From Neisseriales bacterium (GTDB lineage Bacteria; Pseudomonadota; Gammaproteobacteria; Burkholderiales; UBA11063): a stretch of DNA of 64,000 nt. The notes under the pieces are model-generated. The model ran no database searches and was not told where the DNA came from. It saw only the letters and a list, made by a program, of their open reading frames with translations. Shown here piece by piece: positions 1-8,650 of the stretch. Position 1 is the stretch's first letter; each line of letters starts with the position of its first letter. Made by a program: the position numbers and the translations under genes. The stretch covers positions 1 through 64,000 of the forward strand of contig SSGX01000009.1 of NCBI GenBank assembly GCA_008017155.1, written 5' to 3'.

Positions 1-209
1 CCAAGAGTAATAAATGGTGATTCTGAATTACAGAAATCATAAATTCTATGGCGAATTTCCATTACGTATCTGTTAATAGAGTTTCGACTTATTCCAGATA
101 AAGTTGCTATTTGCGTTGCTGATAAATCTGCAACAAAATACCTAACTATTTCCCTAAACTTAGCTTCTGAAATTTTTGAACTATTTATATACTTATTTTT
201 ATGAATCAT
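1..209 (-). CDS. IS1595-type transposase, N-terminal part (runs off left edge)
   Basis: The reading frame starts at ATG 209 on the minus strand and stays open to base 1, giving about 69 residues. It begins MIHKNKYINSSKISEAKF and continues with a helix-turn-helix-like stretch (SATQIATLSGISRNSINRY). This is the usual start of IS1595 (ISXO2-like) transposases: a short basic leader, then an HTH, with the DDE catalytic domain further on. The catalytic part lies outside the window, so I cannot say whether the gene is intact. The matching element end is 29 bases upstream at 238-255. Family assignment is by recall of the N-terminal pattern. Confidence 0.72.
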   Translation of the reverse strand, partial: MIHKNKYINSSKISEAKFREIVRYFVADLSATQIATLSGISRNSINRYVMEIRHRIYDFCNSESPFITL

Positions 210-237
210 GACAATATATTAGCACACCTTCAAATGT

Positions 238-255
238 GCTTTGATTGTCTAGCCC
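238..255 (-). repeat. Terminal inverted repeat of the IS1595-type element
   Basis: Read on the minus strand (outside to inside) the sequence is GGGCTAGACAATCAAAGC, just upstream of the transposase start, where the element end should lie. The identical 18 bases recur at 44928-44945 on the plus strand. The opposite end of this element and any target duplication are beyond the window. Confidence 0.6.
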
Positions 256-431
256 ATATTTAATTTCAGAAAGGATTATAGCAAAATACCTAGTTTAAGT
301 AATTGATAAATATTTATTAAAACTGTTGTAAATTTAATTATAAGCTAAGAGACAGTTGGTTTATAGAGGAATATGCATTTTATATGGGGGGTATCTTTAT
401 CGGTACTAGGGATGGTGGCTGGATATAGATG
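256..431. other. Intergenic region, no gene seen
   Basis: AT-rich spacer between the end of the IS element and the putative promoter/operator of the following lipoprotein gene. I see no supported ORF, tRNA or clear hairpin. The minus-strand frame across 345-659 has unlikely composition and overlaps the start of the lipoprotein gene. Confidence 0.5.
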
Positions 432-490
432 ATGTGGATTAATCTGTGGTTTTGAAATTAAAACGACGAATGATATTATCTGCCCTTGCA
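432..490 (+). promoter_or_regulatory. Putative promoter with upstream direct-repeat operator (copy 1)
   Basis: A direct repeat TGTGGAT-N5-TGTGGTT lies at 433-451. It is followed by an extended -10 element (TG at 471-472, TATTAT at 474-479) and CTTGCA at 485-490 near the expected transcription start. The same elements occur at the same relative positions at 4228-4286 before the outer-membrane protein gene. There is no good -35 hexamer; the second repeat unit abuts that position, as expected for an activator-dependent promoter. The pattern is visible; the function is inferred. Confidence 0.5.
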
Positions 491-528
491 TAAAGCATCT
501 AACTTTTCTAATAAGGACTAAATAAGAT

Positions 529-3500
529 ATGCAAAGGCAATATAATATTAAAAACATAGCCAAAATTTCTGCTGTAGCATTAAGTGCGGCAGTAGTTATT
601 GGTTGTGGTGGTGGGACTAACGGTACTACCTCTTCTAATAATACTACTAATGATATCATTGGGAATGGTACTGTTTATCTGGATCAGCTTGGAGTTGTTC
701 CAGTAAGAAATGGTTATAAGTCAACTTATCTGTTGCGAATCAATAACGGCACTGCTAGTAGTTATACAATTGAATCAGTAAAAGTAACGGATATAACAGG
801 AAGTAAAGATCAGTCAGATATAGTTAAGCTAGTTGCTTCGGTAGGTAAAGAGATTCCGGCTAATGGTAGTAGTAGTATCCAATTTAGCCCACAGTTGGCA
901 ATCTCTGGAGATGTATTGTTAACGGTAATATTGAAAGCAGCGGATGGTAAGTCTCAAGTATTACATCAGCTAATCCGGATGAGTGATCAGGTTGGCAGTA
1001 GTGCTGGTGTTGGTGCAATAAATGATATAGGGCAGATAAATAGTAAAGATGGTAGTTATAGTATCTCGGTACCAATTATTCTTACTCAGGATTTTGATAA
1101 AGTTAGTGCTGCAAATGGGAGTGTACTTTGTAGTGCAGCTGGTTTCAAGAGCGGTAATAGCTGTACTTTATTGATAAAAGGTAAGGCGTTGGCTGATCAT
1201 ACAATTGTTAATACTCGTATATCAGGCTACCGCGATGGACATGAAGTTGCCTTTAGTGATGGTGGCGTATTAATTGAAAAAGTTGAAGCTGCTAATTTGC
1301 TGATTTCTCATGGTGTAAAAGTTAAAGCTGATGGCAAAGAAAGTGCTTCAATCACTGTTTTTAACAGTGGCAATTCTCCTGCGACTAATTTACAAGTTAC
1401 TGGATTACAAAAATTAAGCGTTATTAATTCTGATGCATGTTCTCAAGTTGGAGCCGATAATGCTTGTGAATATAAAGTAACAGCAACAAGCGAGGTAAAT
1501 GGTAATGAACCATTTACAGTAAACTATAACGGAAATCAAAACGTAACGACTAATATTGGATATAAAGCTGAAAAGCCACAAATGGACATTACGAATGAAA
1601 TTAATGGTAGTTTAATTAATACACTGATTAATGATGGACCAAATCAGGTTACTATTACACTCACAAATAATTCTAGTCGAAATTTGCAAAACATGAAAGT
1701 TAGCCTTCCAGCTGCAGCTAAAGGTTTTACACTAGGGGGTGACTGTAGTGGTACTATGAAGGACACGTGTGATATAACAGTTGATTATGAGCCAAAGGAT
1801 ATTATTAATGATGCTATATTAAATCTGAATATAACTGGAACTTATACGTCTGTAGATGGAATAGTCAAACAATATTTTACTACCGTTGGTATTCCATATT
1901 CAGCAGTTATACTGGATCATATATTAACAATTACTCCTAACAATGGTAGTGGTGATCTACTGGCTACTATTGGGCAAGGGGCGGAAGCTGATTTTACTAT
2001 CCGTAATACAGCGAAAAAACTCACAGCTGGGGTAGATATGATTAGATTAGAGAAAGCTGTTAAAGGTTTAAGCTTGGAATTTTCTAGCTGTGGCTCGAGT
2101 AAATTCAGTCTTAAAGCTCAAGATAATTGCGGGATTAAGGTTAGATATGCCCTACAACCCAATATCGTAGCTAGAGAAAGTAATGAAATTAGGGTTGATT
2201 ATAATATAAATGGTCAGGCTGTTCTTGGTCGATCTGCACCATTTATTAGTGAGGTGACTGCTGGAGACCGTGCAGCTATTATGACTAAAGTTACAGCAGA
2301 AAATAAGCCAATAGGGATGACTGAGAAAAATGATACTTATCAGTTTACTGCACTTAGTAATAATGCTTTGACACTCAGATACACCTTCAGTAATAAAGGA
2401 AATCAGGATGCCGCTAAATTTAATGTAACAGGGATACCTTTTGAAGCTGAAGTGGTTGATGATAAATGTCATATTACTGGGTCACAGGTTGGTATTATTG
2501 ATAAAAATGGGGCATGCTATATTGATCTCAAAATACCTGCATCCAGCTTTCTGGAACAACAAGCTTCATTCGAAAGTGATGCCCTATTAATGGCAAATGT
2601 CGAATTACCCATTAGATATAGTTATATTGATAATGCTGGTAGTAAACCAAGCGAGCAGCAAATTAACGATATAAAACGAAATGTAAACTTTAATCGAAAA
2701 TGGGCAACAATTGAATCAATTGTTTCTGATGTTGAATTGGTAAGAGATCCGGCTAATGGTGATTATTGGCTTGCTACTTATAAAACGACAGTAAATGTTG
2801 ATCAAAAGATGATAACTGATGGATTGGTTACTTATCCTTTAACTATGACACCATATTGGCAACACAAACCTGATTCAGTTGTGTTTACTGATTGTAAGAT
2901 AAATGACGCTTCTAGCAACAAGTGTATTGCAACTGCTAAATTTCCATTAAGTGTATTTGGCGAACATAAGTTGAAGCTGGAAATAGAGTTAGCCGGTGCA
3001 GGTATGTCTCCGAGTGATAAATTATATGCTCCGGTTTTTACCGAACTAAAAAATATTGCTATGGTGACTTTAAGTAAACCGTTTAGTAGTAATACTCAAG
3101 GCATCGTACCCTATGGGCACTTTAAGGATAAGGTTATTTATGCTCATAATGAAAAATATCCGTTTGAAATGGTATTTGATAAATCTGGGTTAAATAATCA
3201 ATTTCCAGTTAGTGATATAAAGTTTTATACTAATTCTTCATTTCCTAAAAACTTTACTATTAGCCTTGAGGACATCAACTGTAAAGAGGAAGAAAAAAAA
3301 TGTATTCTAGCTGGTAGTTTGCAAATAAGGAAAACTTCGGGAGATTGGCAGGATATAGAAAGTATTGTATTACCAGTATCCTTATCTTATAAACAGGAAA
3401 GCAAAGTATTTAATACTTATCCGGTTAATTTATCAGTGGTTGGAGGTACTATAATTCCAACACTAAGTAATACCATCCCCTCAACAGAGGGTCAGAAAGT

Positions 3501-3981
3501 AACAATATATCCTAATGGACAGAAACAGCCTTATACAGCATATTTTATTCCGTCTGGTGATAATACTGGTGTTATTGCGGCTCCTGATTATAAGCTTACT
3601 GATGGTTGGACAGAAGGAATTAATACGATAAAAATGAATGCTGTTAGTGACTTATTTCCACAAGTTGTACCATTAGATATTTTCATGTCACGAGTAATTG
3701 GGCAGGGGCGTAGATACTTTCTAAGTACATATCATCGTAGTGATCAAGAAAACACTGGTTATAGCGCTGTAGAAGTATTTGTATCTAAAAATATTTACAC
3801 TAGTGAAAAAAGATATAACTATTCACAGACCGCACCGTGGAGTGATGAAGAATATGATGGGCTGAATTCAACTCTTGGATTAGGTACATATCATGTTAAT
3901 TTTTATATGTATGGTCAAGAGTCTGCAAATATGGATCATCAGTATCTTACTTATGTAAAATTAGAATATACTAAAAAATAA
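529..3981 (+). CDS. Large repeat-containing lipoprotein
   Basis: A 1150-residue protein of unknown function. It has a lipoprotein signal peptide ending in VIGC (lipid-attached Cys26) and then a Gly/Ser/Thr/Asn-rich linker, so it should be anchored in the envelope. The rest looks like a series of beta-sandwich modules of roughly 100-150 residues, many closing with a cysteine pair (for example CSAAGFKSGNSC, CSQVGADNAC, CSGTMKDTC, CHITGSQVGIIDKNGAC, CKINDASSNKC). This suggests one disulfide per module. The style resembles CARDB/DUF11 or Ig-like surface repeats, but I recognise no specific family. The start is ATG 529 with AAGGA at 513-517. A strong terminator follows. Could be an adhesin, a surface scaffold or a surface-layer component. 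Confidence 0.85.
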   Translation: MQRQYNIKNIAKISAVALSAAVVIGCGGGTNGTTSSNNTTNDIIGNGTVYLDQLGVVPVRNGYKSTYLLRINNGTASSYTIESVKVTDITGSKDQSDIVKLVASVGKEIPANGSSSIQFSPQLAISGDVLLTVILKAADGKSQVLHQLIRMSDQVGSSAGVGAINDIGQINSKDGSYSISVPIILTQDFDKVSAANGSVLCSAAGFKSGNSCTLLIKGKALADHTIVNTRISGYRDGHEVAFSDGGVLIEKVEAANLLISHGVKVKADGKESASITVFNSGNSPATNLQVTGLQKLSVINSDACSQVGADNACEYKVTATSEVNGNEPFTVNYNGNQNVTTNIGYKAEKPQMDITNEINGSLINTLINDGPNQVTITLTNNSSRNLQNMKVSLPAAAKGFTLGGDCSGTMKDTCDITVDYEPKDIINDAILNLNITGTYTSVDGIVKQYFTTVGIPYSAVILDHILTITPNNGSGDLLATIGQGAEADFTIRNTAKKLTAGVDMIRLEKAVKGLSLEFSSCGSSKFSLKAQDNCGIKVRYALQPNIVARESNEIRVDYNINGQAVLGRSAPFISEVTAGDRAAIMTKVTAENKPIGMTEKNDTYQFTALSNNALTLRYTFSNKGNQDAAKFNVTGIPFEAEVVDDKCHITGSQVGIIDKNGACYIDLKIPASSFLEQQASFESDALLMANVELPIRYSYIDNAGSKPSEQQINDIKRNVNFNRKWATIESIVSDVELVRDPANGDYWLATYKTTVNVDQKMITDGLVTYPLTMTPYWQHKPDSVVFTDCKINDASSNKCIATAKFPLSVFGEHKLKLEIELAGAGMSPSDKLYAPVFTELKNIAMVTLSKPFSSNTQGIVPYGHFKDKVIYAHNEKYPFEMVFDKSGLNNQFPVSDIKFYTNSSFPKNFTISLEDINCKEEEKKCILAGSLQIRKTSGDWQDIESIVLPVSLSYKQESKVFNTYPVNLSVVGGTIIPTLSNTIPSTEGQKVTIYPNGQKQPYTAYFIPSGDNTGVIAAPDYKLTDGWTEGINTIKMNAVSDLFPQVVPLDIFMSRVIGQGRRYFLSTYHRSDQENTGYSAVEVFVSKNIYTSEKRYNYSQTAPWSDEEYDGLNSTLGLGTYHVNFYMYGQESANMDHQYLTYVKLEYTKK

Positions 3982-3999
3982 TTAATCTTCTGACGCATT

Positions 4000-4030
4000 A
4001 AATTGGCAGCTTTATCTGGCTGCCAATTTT
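4000..4030 (+). terminator. Rho-independent terminator after the lipoprotein gene
   Basis: Perfect 11-base stem AAATTGGCAGC (4000-4010) with GCTGCCAATTT (4019-4029), an 8-base loop, and a short T run completing the 3' arm. It lies 19 bases after the lipoprotein stop, so that gene is probably monocistronic. Confidence 0.85.
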
Positions 4031-4227
4031 CTGGCTATTATATTAGGTTAGTCTTACTTTATTTGGGTCATGGTTATAGATAGCCTACCTAACTTGAATA
4101 GCTTCTCTCAAAATATTATCATGGATTATTTATTATGCTGCTGATTTTTTTAAGTAGTTATGAAGTAGTCTAGATAATTATAGTGGGTATATTTATAGGT
4201 ATCTAGCATCACTGGGGTATTTGCTAC
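4031..4227. other. Intergenic region before the barrel gene, no gene seen
   Basis: AT-rich spacer between the lipoprotein terminator and the second promoter/operator module. I see no supported coding frame or RNA gene. Confidence 0.5.
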
Positions 4228-4286
4228 ATGTGGATAGAAGTGTGGTTTTTCTTGATAACTAAGTGGTGCTAATATCATTGCTTGCA
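4228..4286 (+). promoter_or_regulatory. Putative promoter with upstream direct-repeat operator (copy 2)
   Basis: Second copy of the module found at 432-490: direct repeat TGTGGAT-N5-TGTGGTT at 4229-4247, extended -10 (TG at 4267-4268, TAATAT at 4270-4275) and CTTGCA at 4281-4286, all at the same offsets as in copy 1. The predicted start of transcription leaves a short leader with AAGGAG at 4286-4291 before ATG 4303. The intervening bases differ between copies, so this is not a simple recent duplication. Confidence 0.5.
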
Positions 4287-4302
4287 AGGAGATGGCTCAA
4301 TT

Positions 4303-4800
4303 ATGGATATAAATCTTATGAAGTCTTTTTTTAAAAAGTTGTCAATATTAGCACTTTGCGCTTGTGGCTTTTCGGCACTTGCAATTGATAATCCAGTGTT
4401 TCTTGATGCCAATCTTAGCCCTTCAACCTTAGGTGTTAGTTTAAATATAGGTTATAGGTTTAATAACTATCTGGGGCTTGAAGCTGGCGCAATTTATTCG
4501 CCATCATACGCATACTGTGATGGTTCTTGTAAAAGTTACCATATGTTTGATGCAGCAGTAAAGGGAGTCTTGCCTTTGGGGGATTTAGTATCACTCTATG
4601 GCAAATTGGGAGTTGGGCTAAATGAGTATTCTGCTCCAATATCTGGTAGTGGTTATTTAGGTACACAAAATGTCGGTGTTTTACTAGGTGCAGGGCTTGC
4701 GTTTAATCTGTCAACTCATTGGGAATTACATTTGGAAGATGTAATCGTAACTGGGGCAAACCCAAACTTTATTAATCTTGGTATGGAATTTAAATTTTAA
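4303..4800 (+). CDS. Small outer-membrane beta-barrel protein
   Basis: About 165 residues with a hydrophobic signal sequence (KLSILALCACGFSALA) and then alternating-polarity strands rich in Gly and aromatic residues. It ends in EFKF, the C-terminal aromatic signature of BAM-assembled outer-membrane proteins. The size fits an 8-stranded OmpA/OmpX-like barrel. Residues Cys-Asp-Gly-Ser-Cys lie in a putative loop. ATG 4303 is chosen because AAGGAG sits at 4286-4291; ATG 4318 (MKSFFKK) is an alternative. The next gene starts 14 bases after the stop, so the two form an operon. No specific function is recognised. Confidence 0.75.
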   Translation: MDINLMKSFFKKLSILALCACGFSALAIDNPVFLDANLSPSTLGVSLNIGYRFNNYLGLEAGAIYSPSYAYCDGSCKSYHMFDAAVKGVLPLGDLVSLYGKLGVGLNEYSAPISGSGYLGTQNVGVLLGAGLAFNLSTHWELHLEDVIVTGANPNFINLGMEFKF

Positions 4801-4813
4801 GGAGTCATTTAGA

Positions 4814-5458
4814 ATGAATAAATTATTGAATATTACTTGTTGGAAACCATTATTGCTAACGCTAGGCATTGCATCAGTCGGTCAGGCTTATGCTTCAGAC
4901 TTTTTTCTGATTGGGAATCTTAACTCTAGTAAGCCAGCTAAATTTAAACTTTTTGGCGCTAATGGTCGTGAGTTGGTTGTAAGTCTATTTCCAAAAGAAG
5001 CCTGTTTTGTAAATGATTTATCTTATCTACCACGGCAGGGGCAAGAAAAGACCGTGATTATAACTGATATGGATGGTCAAGTAGAATCAATAGTTATTAC
5101 CCAGAAAACTGAGTCTGCTGGGATATTTAACATGATCGCTAATGGGGTAAAAGATTTTAAAGCAATGCCTTTTTATGTACAGGATAATGATACTAAAGAG
5201 TGGCGAACTGTCGGGAAAAATAAGATTTCGCTTGGGACTGATCTTGAAAAGCTAGTTGATGGTAAACAGCAAAAAGATTATTTACTTGGAATTGACAATG
5301 TTTCTACTAATCCTCAATTTCCATCTAACCGCGATTTTTTTAGGCAAAGTATTTTTTCTTGTTATGACAAGTATACAGGTTTTGGTAATGCAGCTAGTCC
5401 AGTTGTACCTAGTGTAATTCATGCAAATATACCTTTTTGGTCTTCTAAAGCTAAGTAG
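4814..5458 (+). CDS. Secreted/periplasmic protein of unknown function
   Basis: About 214 residues starting MNKLLNITCWKPLLL, with a signal peptide probably cleaved after GQAYA. AAGGAG at 4799-4804 overlaps the stop of the barrel gene, which selects ATG 4814 over the longer frame and implies translational coupling. The mature part is soluble-looking, with single cysteines in KEACFVND and FSCYDKY that could pair. I recognise no domain. Sharing an operon with a barrel protein suggests an envelope role, perhaps as its periplasmic partner. Confidence 0.7.
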   Translation: MNKLLNITCWKPLLLTLGIASVGQAYASDFFLIGNLNSSKPAKFKLFGANGRELVVSLFPKEACFVNDLSYLPRQGQEKTVIITDMDGQVESIVITQKTESAGIFNMIANGVKDFKAMPFYVQDNDTKEWRTVGKNKISLGTDLEKLVDGKQQKDYLLGIDNVSTNPQFPSNRDFFRQSIFSCYDKYTGFGNAASPVVPSVIHANIPFWSSKAK

Positions 5459-5552
5459 CTAAATTTATCACTTGAGGTATAAGGCGTCTTTACCTACATT
5501 TATTTCTTCAAGTGACATTTCTAATTTAATCAATCATAAAAGGAGGTATTAG

Positions 5553-6344
5553 GTGAATGTGGATTTAACTGTCAATAATGCCGAAGATCAGATTTATCTG
5601 GAACAATATATTTCAGCATTTAAGCTATTATATGGTACAAATGCTTATATTGGAATTAGTTATATTAAGGATAAGAATTTTAACTATTGTGCAGCTAGTC
5701 AGCAGTTCATCCAACTCTTGGATGTTGTGGGAGAAGAAGGTAAGCTAATTGGTAAAGGTGACTATCAAATCCCAGCGCTGCAATCATATGTCAGTATGGT
5801 TAATACTATTCGCAAGCAAGATATTCAGATATGTGCAGAGCGCAAAGCGCAGAAATTCCTGTATATTACTCCTGATAAATATGCTTACATTGCGCAAAAA
5901 TATCCAATTATAAATCCACATACAAATAATGTAATAGGTGTGCATGGACAATTATCCAAATTCGTATCCCCACATCCATTAAAATATTTATCAAGATTGG
6001 CGGATTCTGCTGATTGTGTTCCACCTCTAACGGCTGACGAGAATGAGCAGATTGCAGCAATTAACAAGCATTTGACTGAACGCAAACACATGATATTATA
6101 TTTATCAATTCAACGTTATTCATACTCTGAGGTGGCTGAAATATTGACCGAGCTTGGCTATAAGATTTCAAAAGAGCGTGTAAATGATCATTTGAATGCA
6201 TTAAAGTATATCTTTGTGGTTACAAGTAAAGATGAATTAATCAATAAGGCAATTGCATTTAATTATCATTGTTGCATTCCAAGAAAATTATTACAAGTAG
6301 GCTCTTATCTACTTGATGATGATTTATTAATTTCAGAGCACTAG
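5553..6344 (+). CDS. PAS-like sensor with C-terminal helix-turn-helix
   Basis: 263 residues starting at GTG 5553, fixed by AGGAGG at 5541-5546. Residues about 20-135 look like a PAS sensory domain (YIGISYIKDKNFNYCAASQQF, then a region ending in IGVHGQL). The C-terminal part (about 170-235: LSIQRYSYSEVAEILTEL through KERVNDHLNALKYIF) reads like a LuxR-type HTH that has diverged. Likely a one-component transcription regulator sensing a small molecule or redox state. It lies next to two envelope transcription units carrying a shared operator-like repeat, and is a candidate regulator of them. Upstream, TCACTTGA near 5468 and TCAAGTGA near 5510 form a spaced inverted repeat that might be its own operator. 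Confidence 0.7.
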   Translation: MNVDLTVNNAEDQIYLEQYISAFKLLYGTNAYIGISYIKDKNFNYCAASQQFIQLLDVVGEEGKLIGKGDYQIPALQSYVSMVNTIRKQDIQICAERKAQKFLYITPDKYAYIAQKYPIINPHTNNVIGVHGQLSKFVSPHPLKYLSRLADSADCVPPLTADENEQIAAINKHLTERKHMILYLSIQRYSYSEVAEILTELGYKISKERVNDHLNALKYIFVVTSKDELINKAIAFNYHCCIPRKLLQVGSYLLDDDLLISEH

Positions 6345-6357
6345 ACTTTGAAAACTT

Positions 6358-6924
6358 TTAAAAGAGTAATTGTTGCTTAATTGGTGCAAAACTAGTTCGA
6401 TGAATACCATGAATTATCCCGTGCTGTTCTATGGCTTTTAGATGTTCTTTAGTTCCATAGCCTTTGTGTTTGGCAAAGCTGTATTGTGGGTACTCTTTAT
6501 CTAATTCAATAAGCTGCCTATCGCGAGTTACCTTAGCCAAAATTGACGCTGCCGAAATTTCAGCAATCAGCGCGTCACCTCCGATTATAGCTTCACATAC
6601 TACATCTGATTTTGGGGTTTTATTGCCATCTATCATTGCTTTATCTGGTGTTATTGTTAATTTGTCAATTGCCCGTGACATAGCAAGCAAACTGGCTTGA
6701 AGAATATTAATAGTATCGATTTCGGCGACACTAGCCTCCGCAATGGCGTAGCATCTGGCATATGTAATTATTTGCTGATATAGGAACTCTCGTTTATTTT
6801 CTAATAGTTTTTTGGAGTCATTTAGTCCTATAATTTGATGACTTGGATCTAAAATTACTGCTGCTGCAACTACATTCCCAGCTAATGGACCGCGTCCAGC
6901 TTCATCGACACCACAAATAATCAT
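6358..6924 (-). CDS. rnhB: Ribonuclease HII
   Basis: Degrades RNA in RNA-DNA hybrids and removes single ribonucleotides from DNA. The N-terminal CGVDEAGRGPLAG motif carries the first two acidic metal ligands. AMIDGNK and the GGDALIAEISAASILAKV segment follow, and the GYGTKEHL motif lies near the C terminus. The length of about 188 residues is normal. I chose ATG 6924 (MIICGVDEAGRG) because GGGAG lies 7 bases upstream; the frame extends to ATG 6939. It converges on the PAS regulator with 13 bases between the stops. Confidence 0.95.
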   Translation of the reverse strand: MIICGVDEAGRGPLAGNVVAAAVILDPSHQIIGLNDSKKLLENKREFLYQQIITYARCYAIAEASVAEIDTINILQASLLAMSRAIDKLTITPDKAMIDGNKTPKSDVVCEAIIGGDALIAEISAASILAKVTRDRQLIELDKEYPQYSFAKHKGYGTKEHLKAIEQHGIIHGIHRTSFAPIKQQLLF

Positions 6925-6939
6925 TTTGATTGCTCCCAT

Positions 6940-7337
6940 TTGTAATAATCTTAATTATAGCTTTACCACTATAGCGAATCCAATAAATATGATCGTCACC
7001 TAAGTTTTTTTAATCTTCTAATTTGCCGTGACATTTTATTTATTCTCGAATGCAGTATCCATATATTTTATCACGTAATCAATCTGATCTACGCTTTTGA
7101 TAGATTAAGATCAGATTAATTTCAGAGTATCCATTAATAAAATTTGGTATCTAAGATGATCCCCCTTCACTAAAAGGTAAAGGAAATATAGGGAAACTTT
7201 AAATTACCTACATAAAATTGCCTGAATTTTCTGTTCAAACTCCTGATGTCTTGCGAGTGAGCGTTTATACTGCAGATTTTAACTATATCTAATGAGAATT
7301 TATAGTAATATAATGATAGATTTAGGAGGGCTTATTA
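6940..7337. other. Intergenic region between rnhB and an MFS gene
   Basis: About 400 bases with no convincing ORF. It holds a perfect 10-base inverted repeat (AATCTGATCT 7081-7090, AGATCAGATT 7108-7117, 17-base loop) with no T run, so it looks more like an operator or RNA hairpin than a terminator. A TATAAT at 7309-7314 lacks a matching -35. I could not fit the region to a known riboswitch. Confidence 0.5.
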
Positions 7338-8570
7338 ATGAGAAATAGCGTTACTTCTATAGCGATCTGGCTATTTGCAAGCTTTTTTGCGGTTTATGAG
7401 CTGTTTATAACCAACGGCTTTTATGGAGTTTCCCTCCAGTTACAGCAGCATGATTTGAACTTATCTGTAAATGCTGTTGGCAGTCTGGCAGCTATTTCAA
7501 GTTTGATATATGCCTTATGTCAAATTCCCGCCGGAATTATGGTGAGTAAATTTTCAATCCGGATAATCCTTACTCTTTCAAGTATTTTGGTAAGTATCGG
7601 AATGCTTATTTATAGTCATGCTAATGATGTTGAACAACTTATATTTGCCCGGGTAGTTATAGCCATTGGTTCTGCATTTGCTTTTGTGAGCATTGCCGTA
7701 CTAATCGGACGCTGGCTAGACAAAGATAAATTTTCACTATTTTTTGGTTTGACTCAATGTATGGGTAATATTAGTGTTGTTAGTGCTAATATGTTTTTAC
7801 CGCAGATTATCAATTTTTTACATGGCTGGAAAAATACTAGTCTAGTCTTGGCAATAGTTGGTTTCATTTTGGCAATTATGATAGGTTTAATTGTTAAGTC
7901 AAATCCAGCTAGCAAATTGTATAGCACACAACAAACGGGGAATAGCGCCAGGACTTTAGCGTTATTTAAACAATTGACGGCGAATAAACAATTTTGGCTA
8001 GTTACGGCTTATGCTGGTTTGTTATTGGGAACTTTATTTAATTTTGGAGCAAATTGGTTAATTGGATTTCAGGGTAATTATGATAGCCATAGTTTGGCGC
8101 ATTCTGCGCTAGTTAATTCGGTGATGTTTCTTGGAGTTGCGGTGGGTAATCCGGTTATTGGTGTATTATCCATAAAGTTGCAAACTAGAAAAAAAATACT
8201 GCTTATGGGAGCACTAACAAGTCTTATTTTGTTAAGTATACTAATTCTTGGACCCAAGTTTCATGTGAGTACTGCACTAATTTTATATTTTCTATTTGGC
8301 TTCTCCTGTAGTAGTGCTATTTTATCCTACTCAGTTATAATGGAAATTGTAGCGCCGCCATTACAAGGGATTGGGGTCGGGGTGTGTAATACGGTGGTTT
8401 ATCTTAGTAGCGCATTATTAAGCACCGCAATTGCCTCTATAATTCGTGGAGAGGGTGCAAGCTCACATAATATATTAACGATAGATAAAATAGCCTTTTC
8501 TTTATTTTGTGTAGCGGTTGCGATTGCTTTTGCGCTAAGTAGTGTTATTAAAGAAAGTTTTCGCAAGTAG
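7338..8570 (+). CDS. Major facilitator superfamily transporter
   Basis: 410 residues with about 12 hydrophobic segments in two halves of six, split by a polar linker near residues 195-220. The loop after TM2 (PAGIMVSKFSIRI) matches the MFS motif A position. GGAGGG at 7325-7330 supports ATG 7338. The substrate cannot be read from sequence. The next gene, 80 bases downstream on the same strand, is an 8-oxoguanine deaminase, so a purine or oxidised purine is a reasonable guess. Confidence 0.85.
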   Translation: MRNSVTSIAIWLFASFFAVYELFITNGFYGVSLQLQQHDLNLSVNAVGSLAAISSLIYALCQIPAGIMVSKFSIRIILTLSSILVSIGMLIYSHANDVEQLIFARVVIAIGSAFAFVSIAVLIGRWLDKDKFSLFFGLTQCMGNISVVSANMFLPQIINFLHGWKNTSLVLAIVGFILAIMIGLIVKSNPASKLYSTQQTGNSARTLALFKQLTANKQFWLVTAYAGLLLGTLFNFGANWLIGFQGNYDSHSLAHSALVNSVMFLGVAVGNPVIGVLSIKLQTRKKILLMGALTSLILLSILILGPKFHVSTALILYFLFGFSCSSAILSYSVIMEIVAPPLQGIGVGVCNTVVYLSSALLSTAIASIIRGEGASSHNILTIDKIAFSLFCVAVAIAFALSSVIKESFRK

Positions 8571-8650
8571 TCAGATAAATATTTTAAGGTACTTATTTTG
8601 CAATTAAACTTAGTGATCAAGTACCGATGTATTTTATTGTAGGAGTTTGG

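Noticed and set aside
345-659. Minus-strand open frame before and over the lipoprotein start
   Set aside because: Low-complexity, repetitive hydrophobic/Val/Thr composition, no ribosome-binding site, overlaps a well-supported signal peptide on the other strand.
7160-7337. Riboswitch upstream of the MFS/deaminase genes (purine or similar)
   Set aside because: No purine-riboswitch core or pseudoknot pattern could be fitted; only a simple inverted repeat is present.
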